Positions 9,466 to 18,929 are shown, counted from the first letter of the stretch. The stretch: 64,000 nt of DNA from Anaerolineae bacterium (GCA_021463865.1 JAJTXY010000007.1:124001-188000), one strand, 5' to 3'. Notes: a model not told the origin generated them from the sequence alone. Made by a program: numbers and translations.

Positions 9466-9702
9466 CCAAAGGGGTTAAACGCGGTGCTCACTCCCCTCTA
9501 TGCTTGGGGAGAGGATTCAATCTGGTGTGATGTTGGTAAACCGCATGGGCAGGGTTTCTGAGTACGGATGCAATATATTGCGTCTCTACGAAATGCACAC
9601 GAGCGCTATTTTGATCCTGCTTGTTCATGCGATGTTCCCCCATAGCTTCAGGATGGGTTGTATGCAAGAATGAAAGTCCATAACGCTAGTTGTTACCGTA
9701 CC
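9466..9702. repeat. Intergenic gap with family-B hairpin and decayed palindromic element A3
   Basis: The gap holds a family-B-like C-rich stretch at about 9466-9515 (CCCCTCTATGCTTGGGGAGAGG forms a hairpin) and, at 9541-9645, a relic of element A. The relic keeps GAGTACGGATGCAATATATTGCGTCTCTACGAAA (palindrome region 9566-9585, now imperfect) and the downstream TTCATGCGAT, but no terminal inverted repeats are clear. No gene is seen. Confidence 0.6.
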
Positions 9703-10473
9703 TTAACGGGCTAACCAGCCGCCATCTACTGGAATAATCGCCCCGTTTAAATAATCGGAGGCCTTTGATGCCAAAAAGACCACTGCGCCCTGCAAATCAT
9801 CAGCCTCACCCCACCGCCCTGCCGGAATCCGCGCCAAAATGGAGGCATTGCGCGTTTCATCGGCACGTAGGGCGGCGGTGTTATCGGTAGACATATAACC
9901 GGGAGCGATGGCGTTGACGTTGATGCCCATCGAAGCCCATTCGTTTGCCAAAGCGCGTGTAATGCCCATGACGCCGCTTTTCGAGGCGGTATAGGAAGGA
10001 ACCAGTATGCCACCTTGAAACGACAGCATGGAAGCGATATTGATAATCTTGCCATGCCCATTGGGAACCATGCGGCGGGCGGCGGCCTGCGAAAGGAAAA
10101 AGACCGCCTTCAGATTAATTTGTAGCACGGCATCCCAGTCATCCTCACTAAATTCGAGGGCCGGGGCACGTTTGATAATCCCCGCGTTGTTCACCAAAAT
10201 ATCAATGCTGCCGAGTTCTTTGACGACGGTATTGATCACATCCGTCAACCCGCTGACCGGGGTGCTGTAGAGATCGCAGGAAATGGTGGTAAATTTACGT
10301 CCGGCCTTTTTGACCAGATCACAGGTCTCGTTGCAGTCGGGGGTGCGATCTAACACGGCGATATTCGCGCCTGCTTCGGCCAATCCTACCGCCATTGCCT
10401 GCCCCAACCCACGACTTGCTCCAGTGACAAGGGCGACTTTGCCGTTCAGTCGAAATGCATCTAATATGCCCAT
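9703..10473 (-). CDS. kduD: 2-dehydro-3-deoxy-D-gluconate 5-dehydrogenase
   Basis: NAD-dependent SDR that reduces 2,5-diketo-3-deoxygluconate to 2-keto-3-deoxygluconate after KduI. The 256 residues begin MGILDAFRLNGKVALVTGASRGLGQAMA, as in KduD proteins. Also visible are DILVNNAGI, INIASMLSFQGG and YTASKSG with catalytic Ser/Tyr/Lys, and GINVNAIAPGYMSTDNT. The start is preceded by AAAGGA. It lies between kdgF and kduI, each across a gap carrying hairpin repeats. Confidence 0.95.
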   Translation of the reverse strand: MGILDAFRLNGKVALVTGASRGLGQAMAVGLAEAGANIAVLDRTPDCNETCDLVKKAGRKFTTISCDLYSTPVSGLTDVINTVVKELGSIDILVNNAGIIKRAPALEFSEDDWDAVLQINLKAVFFLSQAAARRMVPNGHGKIINIASMLSFQGGILVPSYTASKSGVMGITRALANEWASMGINVNAIAPGYMSTDNTAALRADETRNASILARIPAGRWGEADDLQGAVVFLASKASDYLNGAIIPVDGGWLAR

Positions 10474-10740
10474 AAATGTGTTCCTTTTATAAAATTAAAT
10501 CTGGTGTCCATTGCATGGGTTTACCTCACCCCAAACCCCTCTCCAATTAGAGAGGAGGCCGGGACCTGTCCGACATTCGATTGCGGGTGATGCTTAGAAA
10601 ACCGCATGGCGATGGGGTTTTGAGTACGGACGCAACATGTTGCGTCCCTACGAAACCCATAGTGCAACCAACCCTGTCCCGCTGATTCATGCGATTTCCA
10701 CCAATGTCGGACAAGCCTCCGAGGGGTGAGGTTAATCTCC
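10474..10740. repeat. Intergenic gap with family-B stretch and MITE-like element A2
   Basis: Family-B type sequence (CTCACCCCAAACCCCTCTCC then AGAGAGG) occupies about 10524-10560. Element A2 spans 10563-10717: terminal inverted repeats 10563-10577 and 10703-10717 match at 13 of 15 positions, and the perfect palindrome GGACGCAACATGTTGCGTCC is at 10628-10647. A2 shares long identical strings with A1 at 8101-8238 and is about 17 bp longer because of an internal insertion before the palindrome. Confidence 0.75.
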
Positions 10741-11565
10741 CTAGAGCAGGCTCGTCATGGGAATGGCGTCCATATCCGAGAAGGTTTGATTTTCACCAGC
10801 CATTGCCCAGATAAAGGCATAATTCCCCGTACCCATTCCGGCGTGAATTGACCAACTGGGCGAGATGACAGCCTGCCGATTGCGAATGACCAGATGGCGC
10901 GTTTCGTTTGGCTCACCCATCAGATGAAACACGATATTGTCGCCTTCAAGGTCGAAATAGAAATAGACCTCCATGCGGCGGGCGTGGGTGTGGGCGGGCA
11001 TGGTGTTCCACATATTGTTGGGTTCGAGTAGGGTCACACCCATGACCAACTGGCAACTTCGGATGCCTTCGGGATGGATAAATTTATTGATGGTACGCTC
11101 GTTGGAATTGGCGATGCTGCCGAGATGGACGGGTTGCGCTTGGCTAATTGGCAGATGCACGGTTGGGTAGGTCATGTGGGCGGGTGTGCTGGCGATATAA
11201 AACAGCGCCCCCTCCCCCGCAAAACACACCGATCTGGTGCCCATGCCGATGTAGAGACAGTCGAGTTTTTCCAATGAAAATACCGTGCCATCTACCGTGA
11301 CCGTGCCGCGCCCGCCGACATTGACAATGCCCACTTCACGCCGTGCAAGGAAAAATTCCGCCCCCAAATCTTTGGGGCTGGCGGTCAGTTCAATCGGTTG
11401 GGTGTTGGTCGGGCAAGCCCCCCCGATGATAATCCGGTCAATATGGCTGTAGGTCAGGGTCAGTTCGCCGGGTTTGAATAGTTCAGGAATGAGAAATTCG
11501 GCCCGAAGCTGCTCGGTGGAAAAATTTTTCACCTTGTCGGGGTGCGATGGATAACGCATGTCCAT
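10741..11565 (-). CDS. kduI: 5-dehydro-4-deoxy-D-glucuronate isomerase
   Basis: Cupin-type zinc isomerase converting 4-deoxy-L-threo-5-hexosulose uronate to 2,5-diketo-3-deoxygluconate. The 274 residues have the family features: MRYPSHPDKVKNFSTEQLRAEFLI at the start, then IIGGACPT. The metal ligands are in MPAHTHARRMEVYFYF (His-x-His-x4-Glu, about 190-205) and SWSIHAGMGTGNYAFIWAM (His about 241). A GGGAGG RBS precedes the start. It is followed by kduD and preceded by the oligogalacturonate lyase gene 14 bp away. Confidence 0.97.
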   Translation of the reverse strand: MDMRYPSHPDKVKNFSTEQLRAEFLIPELFKPGELTLTYSHIDRIIIGGACPTNTQPIELTASPKDLGAEFFLARREVGIVNVGGRGTVTVDGTVFSLEKLDCLYIGMGTRSVCFAGEGALFYIASTPAHMTYPTVHLPISQAQPVHLGSIANSNERTINKFIHPEGIRSCQLVMGVTLLEPNNMWNTMPAHTHARRMEVYFYFDLEGDNIVFHLMGEPNETRHLVIRNRQAVISPSWSIHAGMGTGNYAFIWAMAGENQTFSDMDAIPMTSLL

Positions 11566-11579
11566 GAGTGGTGGCCTCC

Positions 11580-12755
11580 CTATAGTTCCAGCAAATACAA
11601 TTGGACGCGCCCGCCTTCATCCGAGGCGAACAAAATGCGGCTGCCATCCCAATCCCATGTGGGGTGACAATGACTGCTTTGCGTATGCCATGAGGTTTTG
11701 TGTCCGCATAATTCGGTTAATTTCGGCTCGGTGCCCGAAATATCAATCAGCACTAATTTGTCTACATCGTCGCCCACCAACACAGTATTATCGGGGTTGG
11801 CGTGGTAATGATTGCAGTAGAAGGGCATATCAATCTTCTTGACCAGCTTGCCATTGCGATCCATGAGGCCGACAAACGGGATCATGGTGTTTTGATTCAC
11901 CGCCACGTCTTTGACCACCGCCTGTGTCTTATCGGAAGTAATCGTACCGTCGTGCCCCGGCCCGCGATTGTCGAAAAAGACATAGCCGTCCTGCGTCCAA
12001 AACTCATGCCCAATCGAGTCCTCCTCGTTTTGGCGGAAACAGGGCCGCGCCTCCCGCGAGATGAAATCCAAGAACCAGATGCGTTGCTGTACCAGATTCC
12101 ACGGGCCTTCATGACAGAACATGCCTAAGGTGGGGTCTACGGGCGAAAATTGGAAATGCCCAACCTGATGCGTGTCCTTAAACACATCAAATGACCCCGA
12201 TCCGTCAATGTAGGCCAGTGTGATGCGCCCATCCTTGATGGCATAAAAGCGTTCCTTGAACCCCGCATAATTCGCGCCGTGATAATGAATGGGGTCGCGG
12301 CTGTCTTCATTGCGGCAAAACGCGACATATTGGCGATTGGGGGCGATGGACGGCACACTCGCCATTTGATACGCGCCTGTCTCTCGATAAACCAACGTCG
12401 TGACGCCTGTTTCGGTATTCAGCACCTTGACTTCGCAGTTGGTGGTATAGGCGATCAGGTGGCCTTCGGGGGTTTTGGTGACGGCGCTTGCGGAACGCAC
12501 AATATCCTCGCTCAACTGCTCGATCACCCCAGTATCCAGATTCATGCGAAAAATGCTGAATTCGGGGTCTTCGTGGGGGGCACGATTTTTGCCAGAGGCG
12601 CGGTCTGACTGGAAAATAATCTCGTTTTTGCCCTGTACAAACGAATTTTCCGTAAAATACATATGCACATTATTGCCCGTTGTGGTCAGGCGCTTGATGG
12701 TGCGGCCTGTCAGCGCATCGGTAAACGTGCTCATTTCCGATTGCCATGTTCTCAT
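11580..12755 (-). CDS. ogl: Oligogalacturonate lyase (PL22)
   Basis: Intracellular beta-elimination lyase that cuts di- and tri-galacturonides to unsaturated monomers. The 391 residues read as a seven-bladed beta-propeller (repeated YxxDxxxGxxxxLxxD-type strands). The Mn2+ site of the family is intact: a His in YCNHYHANPDN (about 283-293) and Gln/His/His in TQSSHCHPTWDWDG (about 354-367). FCHEGPWNLVQQRIW and GHEFWTQDG, also diagnostic, are present. There is no signal peptide, which fits a cytoplasmic enzyme acting on imported oligogalacturonides. An AAGGA RBS precedes the ATG at 12755. Confidence 0.95.
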   Translation of the reverse strand: MRTWQSEMSTFTDALTGRTIKRLTTTGNNVHMYFTENSFVQGKNEIIFQSDRASGKNRAPHEDPEFSIFRMNLDTGVIEQLSEDIVRSASAVTKTPEGHLIAYTTNCEVKVLNTETGVTTLVYRETGAYQMASVPSIAPNRQYVAFCRNEDSRDPIHYHGANYAGFKERFYAIKDGRITLAYIDGSGSFDVFKDTHQVGHFQFSPVDPTLGMFCHEGPWNLVQQRIWFLDFISREARPCFRQNEEDSIGHEFWTQDGYVFFDNRGPGHDGTITSDKTQAVVKDVAVNQNTMIPFVGLMDRNGKLVKKIDMPFYCNHYHANPDNTVLVGDDVDKLVLIDISGTEPKLTELCGHKTSWHTQSSHCHPTWDWDGSRILFASDEGGRVQLYLLEL

Positions 12756-12766
12756 AGACTATCCTT

Positions 12767-14608
12767 TTACGATTCTGGCGTCACGACCAATGTAAAGGTT
12801 GTGCCCGAAATTAAAGTGCTGATGCGTTTCAAGACCCCGCACCGTTCATTTTCGCGGCTCTCTTTTTCCAAATATTCGACCTGAAAATTCGCCCCTTCCG
12901 CACAGACGCTAATCGTGGATTTTTCACCACGAATCAGCAGGGTATCCGGTGTTTGCACCGATACATCATGCCATGTCACAAAGGTTTCTTCAATCGGCAG
13001 GGGGCCGGCGGCAAATTCAAATTGATCTTGGACAATGGCGACACCGGTTTGGGGATCGAGCGAGACGGTGCGGCGGGCAAGGGTTAATTCCGGCAAATCA
13101 TAGGCGGTGTGGAAATCGAGTGTGACGAATTTCCAGCCCTTGTCTTCGCCGTGTTCCAAAATCGTGCCATAGAAGCGGCGCGACCCGCCAAATTCACGTC
13201 CGGGTTGTTCCATGTGACCGCCGATACGCGGGATATTGTGGCTATAGGCGTTGGTGAAAATATTGTCATAGCGCGTCTGGCGGAAATAGGCTTTGCTATA
13301 TTTGCCACGTCCGGCGTCGGGGATAAGGCTTTCACCCGCGATGTGGTAGACAAAACTGCCCACATCCACATGGCTGTGATGTCCATCATTGTGCCCCACC
13401 GTCACCGCCAACACGACGGGTTTTTGGGCGACCTTGCCAACCATCTTGACCACGCCGACGGTTGGTAAAATATAATCGCGTAGGGGGGGCGGGTCATATT
13501 CTTTGCCATCCCACCACACCAATTGGCGCAGCATAATGGGCAGCTTGGCGACGGAATAACTATGTTCATCCGGTTTGGGCAGACTGCCGACCAGCGCCCG
13601 TAGTTCATGCACCCCGGTACGTTCGGCTAATTTCTGCGCGATGCCTGCCGCGATATTAACCGTCTCCGGTGTATCGCCAAAATTGAGATATTGCGGGGGT
13701 TGCAGCGCCATGCCGACTGGATAATAGGCAATATCTTTCATGCGCTCGGTTGCCAGCAAATCATATTCCCCTGCCGTGATTTCGCGCAGCAGTTCCGCGA
13801 CGGTGACATAAAACATGAGACCATAATTCCAATAGCCCACGCCTTCAATGCTGCCGCCATCGGCCTCGAACCCGGTGGCAATGTATGTCTCGAAGCCTTC
13901 CAAGACCAGCGCCAAGGCTTCCGCCAACGTTTGGGGATCGTCCACCATGCGCAAAAAGGCCAGACCGATGCTGCCATTACACACGCCGTTCCAATTCAGC
14001 GCCCCTTTAAACCACCAGTGCTTGCGGGCATTGGCGAGATAGGGTTTAAAAATGTGGCGCTCCAATTCCTGCTTGACGCGCTGAACCACTTCGGGTGTTA
14101 GGTCGTTTTTCAGCAGATAGGCCGTTTCGGCCAGCACCGCGCCAGTTTCCGCCGCGAACAAATCAATGCTGTCTGGCTCACGGGTCAGGGATGTGTGGGC
14201 GCCAAGTGGTTCGGTGCGGAGGATGGGCGGCTCAATTTCCCAATAATTCGGCCCTTGCTCCTCATGCGCCGGGACAACCCAAGAGGTTTCTTCGCAGATG
14301 GCCCACAGCAAATTTTCAATCGGACGCAGCATGGATGTATCGCCCATGATGAATTCGACAAGGGCGCGGGTGAGCATGGCCCGCCGCAGAAAATAGGGGT
14401 CTTGATATTCGGGACGGCTGCCCGTGTGTTCAAATTCGCGGTAGAGATGATAGGTCAGCAGTGGAATATTGTGTACATCGGGAACCATGACCCGTATCAC
14501 ATCAAGCATCGGCAGGGTCATGGGGGCGGTGCGGATTTGTTCGCGCAGATCGCTGATCGGGGCAGGGTTGGCAAACCACTGCTTGAGTTGCTGTACGGAT
14601 GGACGCAT
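12767..14608 (-). CDS. Heparinase II/III-family polysaccharide lyase-like protein
   Basis: 613 residues with an N-terminal alpha/alpha toroid (about 1-340, including GCxNWNGVCNGSIGLAFL and GFEADGGSIEGVGYWNYGLMFY, which carry likely active-site Asn and Tyr) and a C-terminal beta-sandwich. The Hepar_II_III segment NDGHHSHVDVGSFVYHIAGESLIPDAGRGKYS (about 405-437) supplies a conserved His. No signal peptide, so it is probably cytoplasmic. Relatives act on alginate, heparan or other uronic-acid polymers. Within this pectin operon it most likely removes a uronate that Ogl cannot release, such as one from a branched or decorated fragment. Substrate is not determinable from sequence. Confidence 0.8.
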   Translation of the reverse strand: MRPSVQQLKQWFANPAPISDLREQIRTAPMTLPMLDVIRVMVPDVHNIPLLTYHLYREFEHTGSRPEYQDPYFLRRAMLTRALVEFIMGDTSMLRPIENLLWAICEETSWVVPAHEEQGPNYWEIEPPILRTEPLGAHTSLTREPDSIDLFAAETGAVLAETAYLLKNDLTPEVVQRVKQELERHIFKPYLANARKHWWFKGALNWNGVCNGSIGLAFLRMVDDPQTLAEALALVLEGFETYIATGFEADGGSIEGVGYWNYGLMFYVTVAELLREITAGEYDLLATERMKDIAYYPVGMALQPPQYLNFGDTPETVNIAAGIAQKLAERTGVHELRALVGSLPKPDEHSYSVAKLPIMLRQLVWWDGKEYDPPPLRDYILPTVGVVKMVGKVAQKPVVLAVTVGHNDGHHSHVDVGSFVYHIAGESLIPDAGRGKYSKAYFRQTRYDNIFTNAYSHNIPRIGGHMEQPGREFGGSRRFYGTILEHGEDKGWKFVTLDFHTAYDLPELTLARRTVSLDPQTGVAIVQDQFEFAAGPLPIEETFVTWHDVSVQTPDTLLIRGEKSTISVCAEGANFQVEYLEKESRENERCGVLKRISTLISGTTFTLVVTPES

Positions 14609-14609
14609 G

Positions 14610-15686
14610 TTAATGCACTCCTACCAGTGAGAGTTGATCGGCAAAATGACAAGCTACCCCATGTCCTTCGGGAGTTTCCCGCCACGCCGGGACTTCTTGT
14701 TTACATATGTCTTTGGCGTAATGACAACGCGGATGGAACGCACAGCCACTTGGTGGATTGGCCGGATTCGGCACATCGCCCGAAAGGAAAATGCGTTCGC
14801 GTTTGATATCCGGGTCTGTCGAAGGCACGGCAGAAAGCAGGGCCTCGGTATAGGGGTGACGGGGGTTTTGATAGAGTTGTTTAGATTCGGACAGTTCGAC
14901 AATCTTGCCCAGATACATCACAGCGACGCGGTTGCTGATGTGTTGCACTACTGACAGGTCGTGGGCGATAAACAGATAGGCCATATTCAATTGCGACTGT
15001 AAATCTTGCAGCAGATTGACCACTTGGGCTTGCACCGACACATCCAACGCCGAGACGGGTTCATCACACACAATCAATTTGGGTTTGAGTGCTAGGGCAC
15101 GTGCAATGCCGATGCGTTGACGCTGCCCCCCGCTGAAGGCATTCGGATAGCGATTCATGTGTTCAGGGCGCAACCCGACATTTCGGAGCAGGTCGGCGAC
15201 TTCTTCTTTTAGCTGACGCGGACGCTTGCCCGTGTGGATGACCAGTGGCTCGGCGACAATATCCAAAACCGTCATACGCGGGTTGAGTGATGAAAAGGGG
15301 TCTTGGAAAATCATCTGAATTTCGTGCCGATACTGGCGCAAACTGTTGGAATCGAGCTTGGCGAAATCAATCATGTGCCCCTGACTAATCCCGTCTTTGT
15401 GATGCCGCGCATGAACGACCAATTTTTTGACGTTATAGGTCAGGTCTTCGTCTTCATGAAACAAGATTTCGCCTGTCGTCGGTTGATAGGCCCGTACCAC
15501 ACAACGGCCTGCGGTGGTCTTGCCACAGCCGGATTCACCCACTAGCCCCAACGTCTCGCCACGCTGGATTTTAAAATTGACACCATCCACCGCCCGGACA
15601 TGCCCCACGACTTGTCGGAGGACACCCCGCCGGATGGGGAAATATTTGCTGAGATTATTCACTTCAATTAGATAATTGGTTTCCAT
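14610..15686 (-). CDS. ABC transporter ATP-binding protein, OppF/DppF type
   Basis: One of two ATPases of the peptide-type importer in the pectin operon. About 358 residues with Walker [10 protein letters not shown] (about 53), signature FSGGQRQR (about 166), Walker [13 protein letters not shown], and the C-terminal oligopeptide-transporter extension with [17 protein letters not shown], a Cys motif typical of this subfamily. The likely start is ATG 15686 (GGGGGG about 4 nt upstream); an in-frame GTG at 15689 is too close to the RBS. It is the last gene of the transporter set, 1 bp before the heparinase-like gene. Confidence 0.93.
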   Translation of the reverse strand: METNYLIEVNNLSKYFPIRRGVLRQVVGHVRAVDGVNFKIQRGETLGLVGESGCGKTTAGRCVVRAYQPTTGEILFHEDEDLTYNVKKLVVHARHHKDGISQGHMIDFAKLDSNSLRQYRHEIQMIFQDPFSSLNPRMTVLDIVAEPLVIHTGKRPRQLKEEVADLLRNVGLRPEHMNRYPNAFSGGQRQRIGIARALALKPKLIVCDEPVSALDVSVQAQVVNLLQDLQSQLNMAYLFIAHDLSVVQHISNRVAVMYLGKIVELSESKQLYQNPRHPYTEALLSAVPSTDPDIKRERIFLSGDVPNPANPPSGCAFHPRCHYAKDICKQEVPAWRETPEGHGVACHFADQLSLVGVH

Positions 15687-15695
15687 CACACCCCC

Positions 15696-16700
15696 CTAAC
15701 TATATAGTGTGCAGCGGACTTGATGACCGGGTTCGACTTCGACCAATGGCACACCCTCTGGGTCTTGGCAGGCCGATGATTTGTTTTTGACCGGACAGCG
15801 ATCAAAAAAGGCACAGCCTTTGGGTACATTAAAGGGGTCGGGAATCATGCCGGGGATGGGATGCAGCCGCGTGCGCTCTTGATTACCCATCGCGGGGACG
15901 GATTGCAGCAGGCCGACGGTGTAGGGATGTGCGGGACGTTTTAACAAGGTGGTACGCTCCGCCACCTCAACCACTTTACCCAGATACATGACCGCGATAC
16001 GATCCGCCATCTCATTGATGACCCCCAAATTGTGGGTAATCATCATGATGGCCGAGCTAAATTCATTTTGCAGATCACGCATCAAGTCCAAAATCTGGGC
16101 TTGGATGGTCACGTCCAGCGCGGTAGTTGGCTCGTCGGCAATCAACAATGACGGGTTGCAGGAAAGCGCCATCGCAATCATGGCCCGCTGACGCATCCCA
16201 CCCGAATATTGATGGGGGAAGGAGCGCACAAATTGACGCGGGTTGGCGATGCGGACGGCCTGCAACATCTCAATGGCTTTTTCTTCGGCTTCCTTCTTGC
16301 CGACCTTTTGATGCAGCATGATGGCTTCCATGATCTGGTTGCCAATGGTGTGCATCGGCGAGAGTGAGGTCATCGGCTCTTGGAAAATCATGGCGATTTC
16401 GTTGCCGCGTATCGAGCGAATTTCCGAGCCATTGGGGTCGAGGGCGGTCATATTGACTTCTTCGCCACTGCGACGGCGGAACCACACCTCGCCCTTAGAA
16501 ATTTTGGCGACACGGCGGGGCAGCAAACGCATGATGCTGTGGGCGGTGACGCTTTTGCCACAGCCGGATTCGCCCACGACCCCTAATGTTTCCCCATTGC
16601 GGATGGAGAGTGTCACCCCATCCACGCCGCGCACCGTGCCATCAAGGGTATGAAAATGGACTTCTAAGTCCTGAATTTCTAAGCAGTTTTCGGGATTCAT
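15696..16700 (-). CDS. ABC transporter ATP-binding protein, OppD/DppD type
   Basis: Second ATPase of the importer. The 334 residues have Walker A GESGCGKSV (about 40), signature YSGGMRQR (about 165), Walker [13 protein letters not shown] (about 187), and C-terminal GCAFFDRCPVKNKSSAC. A short insert between the Walker A and Q-loop (RRRSGEEVNMTALDPNGSEIR) resembles the insert in the paralogue at 45623-46675. Neighbours are spaced by under 15 bp on both sides, implying one transcript. Confidence 0.93.
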   Translation of the reverse strand: MNPENCLEIQDLEVHFHTLDGTVRGVDGVTLSIRNGETLGVVGESGCGKSVTAHSIMRLLPRRVAKISKGEVWFRRRSGEEVNMTALDPNGSEIRSIRGNEIAMIFQEPMTSLSPMHTIGNQIMEAIMLHQKVGKKEAEEKAIEMLQAVRIANPRQFVRSFPHQYSGGMRQRAMIAMALSCNPSLLIADEPTTALDVTIQAQILDLMRDLQNEFSSAIMMITHNLGVINEMADRIAVMYLGKVVEVAERTTLLKRPAHPYTVGLLQSVPAMGNQERTRLHPIPGMIPDPFNVPKGCAFFDRCPVKNKSSACQDPEGVPLVEVEPGHQVRCTLYS

Positions 16701-16708
16701 GGCACACC

Positions 16709-17881
16709 TTAAACCGTATAGGGGTCAGCCGCGTCGCGCAGGCCATCGCCCAAAAAGCTAAACGCAACGGTGACAATCACGATAACGAAAGCTGGCGAAA
16801 ACACCCAAGGATAGAGCGCCAGCGATTGCAGGTTTTGCACCTCATTGAGCAGCACGCCCCAACTGGTGGTCGGAGGTCGTAGGCCCAAGCCCAGATAGCT
16901 GAGGGCGGTTTCGGCCAAAATCATGCTGGGCAACGACAGCGTGGCGACCACGATAATCTGCCCAATCGTCGCGGGCACAAGATGTTTAAAGATGATGCGG
17001 GAATCGCTTGCCCCAGCCAGCCGCGCCGCCATGATGTAATCACTTTCGCGTAGGGAGAGCACCACCCCGCGCAGTTGCCGCGCCAGCCATGTCCAGCCAA
17101 TCAAGGACAAAATGAGGGTGATGGCAAAATAGGTCTGAATTTGTGACCAATCTTTGGGCACGGCGGCGGAAAGCGCCATCCACAGGGGAATAGACGGAAA
17201 GGCCCGCACGACTTCAATCAAACGTTGAATGATCTCATCTACTAAACCGCCATAATAGCCGGAGACAATGCCCAAGACCGTCCCCAGCACCAAACTCATG
17301 ATGACCCCGACGAGGCCGATGGTGAGCGAAATTTGCCCGCCGATTAAGATACGGGTAAACATGTCCCGCCCCTGTCGGTCTGTACCTAAGATAGCGACGA
17401 CCCCGCCCGGCGCTTGGAATAAATGCACATCTGTTTTAAACAGCCCCATTAATTTATAGGGTTCGCCCTTTGCAAAAAATTCGAGATGGATTTTTTTATC
17501 GGTGCGGGTAAACACGCGCCGCAGATTTTCATCGTAACTGCTTTCGACCTCATAGACATAGGGTCGAAGCGTCCCCTCGTCAAAAAAGTAGACGGGTTGC
17601 GGGGGCAGATAGGTTTGTTTGGGAAAGCGCGTTTGTAGGGTATAGGGGGCGACAAAATTGGCAAACAGGGCCAACACATAATAGATGAGCACAATCACCC
17701 CGCCCAACATCGCAAAGCGATTGCGACGGAAGCGCCGCCAAATCATCGTCCACTGCGAGGCAGCATAACGCGCTTCTTTCTCCGAAAGCCCCTGATATTC
17801 AGCGCCTTCTTGCATCGCCTCTTCATATAAACCGCGCAGTTCGCCGGATTTTTGTTCAAGTTGAATGCTTCCAACAGCCAT
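16709..17881 (-). CDS. ABC transporter permease, OppC/DppC type with long periplasmic insert
   Basis: Inner-membrane permease. The start at 17881 is chosen because AGGAG lies 10 nt upstream; an in-frame ATG at 17899 has no RBS. About 390 residues: a cytoplasmic N-terminal tail, TM1 (FAMLGGVIVLIYYVLALFANF), a roughly 100-residue extracytoplasmic stretch beginning with VAPYTLQTRFPK and containing LPPQPVYFFDEG, then the core permease domain ending in FSFLGDGLRDAADPYTV. The EAA-like loop is ESDYIMAARLAGAS. The same long insert occurs in the permease at 44426-45607, so both belong to one sugar-oligomer-type branch of the peptide transporter family. Confidence 0.92.
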   Translation of the reverse strand: MAVGSIQLEQKSGELRGLYEEAMQEGAEYQGLSEKEARYAASQWTMIWRRFRRNRFAMLGGVIVLIYYVLALFANFVAPYTLQTRFPKQTYLPPQPVYFFDEGTLRPYVYEVESSYDENLRRVFTRTDKKIHLEFFAKGEPYKLMGLFKTDVHLFQAPGGVVAILGTDRQGRDMFTRILIGGQISLTIGLVGVIMSLVLGTVLGIVSGYYGGLVDEIIQRLIEVVRAFPSIPLWMALSAAVPKDWSQIQTYFAITLILSLIGWTWLARQLRGVVLSLRESDYIMAARLAGASDSRIIFKHLVPATIGQIIVVATLSLPSMILAETALSYLGLGLRPPTTSWGVLLNEVQNLQSLALYPWVFSPAFVIVIVTVAFSFLGDGLRDAADPYTV

Positions 17882-17904
17882 ATTTGTAATACTCCTCATC
17901 CGTG

Positions 17905-18888
17905 TTAGTTATAGGCAATGCGCGGGTCAACCCAAGCCAACACGAGGTCAGCGATCAGGTTGGCAATCAGCAGCATCAAAGACATCAGCATCAAAAATGT
18001 ACCGGCTACAAAGGGGTCTTGGCTGCGCAGCGAACGCAGGAACAATGGCCCAGTCGTCGGGACGGACAACACCTGCCCAATCAGGATGGAGGAGGAGATA
18101 ATTTTCGGAATTTCGAGGGCCACCACGCTGATGACTGGATTAAGGGCCGAACGCACCACATATTTATTGATGACAACTTTCTCTTTGAGTCCTTTGGCGC
18201 GGGCGGTGGTGACATATTGTTGGTTGAGTGTATCCAGCATCCCGCTCCGCATAATACGAACCAACTGGGCGGTACTGGCGAGGGCCAAGATAATAGCCGC
18301 TGGGATGAGGTGCATAATATAGTCCAACGTTTTGTCAAAGCTGGCGGGGGCGTTGGCATATTCAATGGATTGATCGCCAAGCACTTCCAGATCGAGAACA
18401 ATCCCACCGACATATAACCAGATGAGCGCCAGCAAAAAACCCGGTATGGACAAGCCCAGATAGGCCAATGCCGAAAGCAGAGTATCGCCAATCGAATATT
18501 GATGCGTGGCGGAATAGATGCCAATCGGGATCGCCATCACGATCATAATGAGAATCGAGATGCCCCCCAACAGCAGGGTATAACTCACACGGCTGTCAAT
18601 CAGGGGCCAGACATCCTCTGACCATTCATACGAATAGCCAAAGTCACCTTTCGGAAAACCCGTGACCCATTTGTAGTATTGCGTCAAAAAGGGCTTATCC
18701 AAACCGTAGCGCTCGCGCAGCAGGTCGGCGGTGTCGTCGGACATCCCCCCACCGCTTGTTCCCTGTACCGCTTGCAAGGTGGTGAAGTAATCACCCTTGG
18801 GTAGTTGAATGATGCCGAAGGAGATGAAGGAGATGAGAAACATCATCGGGATCATCCCTAATAGGCGGCGAATGATATAGGCAATCAC
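17905..18888 (-). CDS. ABC transporter permease, OppB/DppB type
   Basis: First permease of the importer, 327 residues, beginning IAYIIRRLLGMIPMMFLISFISF with the usual N-terminal helix. It has PTTGPLFLRSLRSQDPFVAG and ends DLVLAWVDPRIAYN, the signature end of DppB proteins. The coupling loop is QQYVTTARAKGLKE. The start is GTG (18888) with GGAG 8 nt upstream; a nearby ATG at 18894 is out of frame. It is separated from the binding-protein gene by 164 bp containing a long inverted repeat. Confidence 0.93.
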   Translation of the reverse strand: MIAYIIRRLLGMIPMMFLISFISFGIIQLPKGDYFTTLQAVQGTSGGGMSDDTADLLRERYGLDKPFLTQYYKWVTGFPKGDFGYSYEWSEDVWPLIDSRVSYTLLLGGISILIMIVMAIPIGIYSATHQYSIGDTLLSALAYLGLSIPGFLLALIWLYVGGIVLDLEVLGDQSIEYANAPASFDKTLDYIMHLIPAAIILALASTAQLVRIMRSGMLDTLNQQYVTTARAKGLKEKVVINKYVVRSALNPVISVVALEIPKIISSSILIGQVLSVPTTGPLFLRSLRSQDPFVAGTFLMLMSLMLLIANLIADLVLAWVDPRIAYN

Positions 18889-18929
18889 TTTTCATACTCC
18901 GTCAAAAAACTTAAAGGCGTTTAAAGGGG

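Noticed and set aside
8101-10717. Palindromic repeats as a CRISPR array
   Set aside because: Copies are about 1 kb apart with genes between; no regular repeat-spacer unit and no cas genes.
8101-10717. Autonomous insertion sequence
   Set aside because: No transposase frame within or near the elements.
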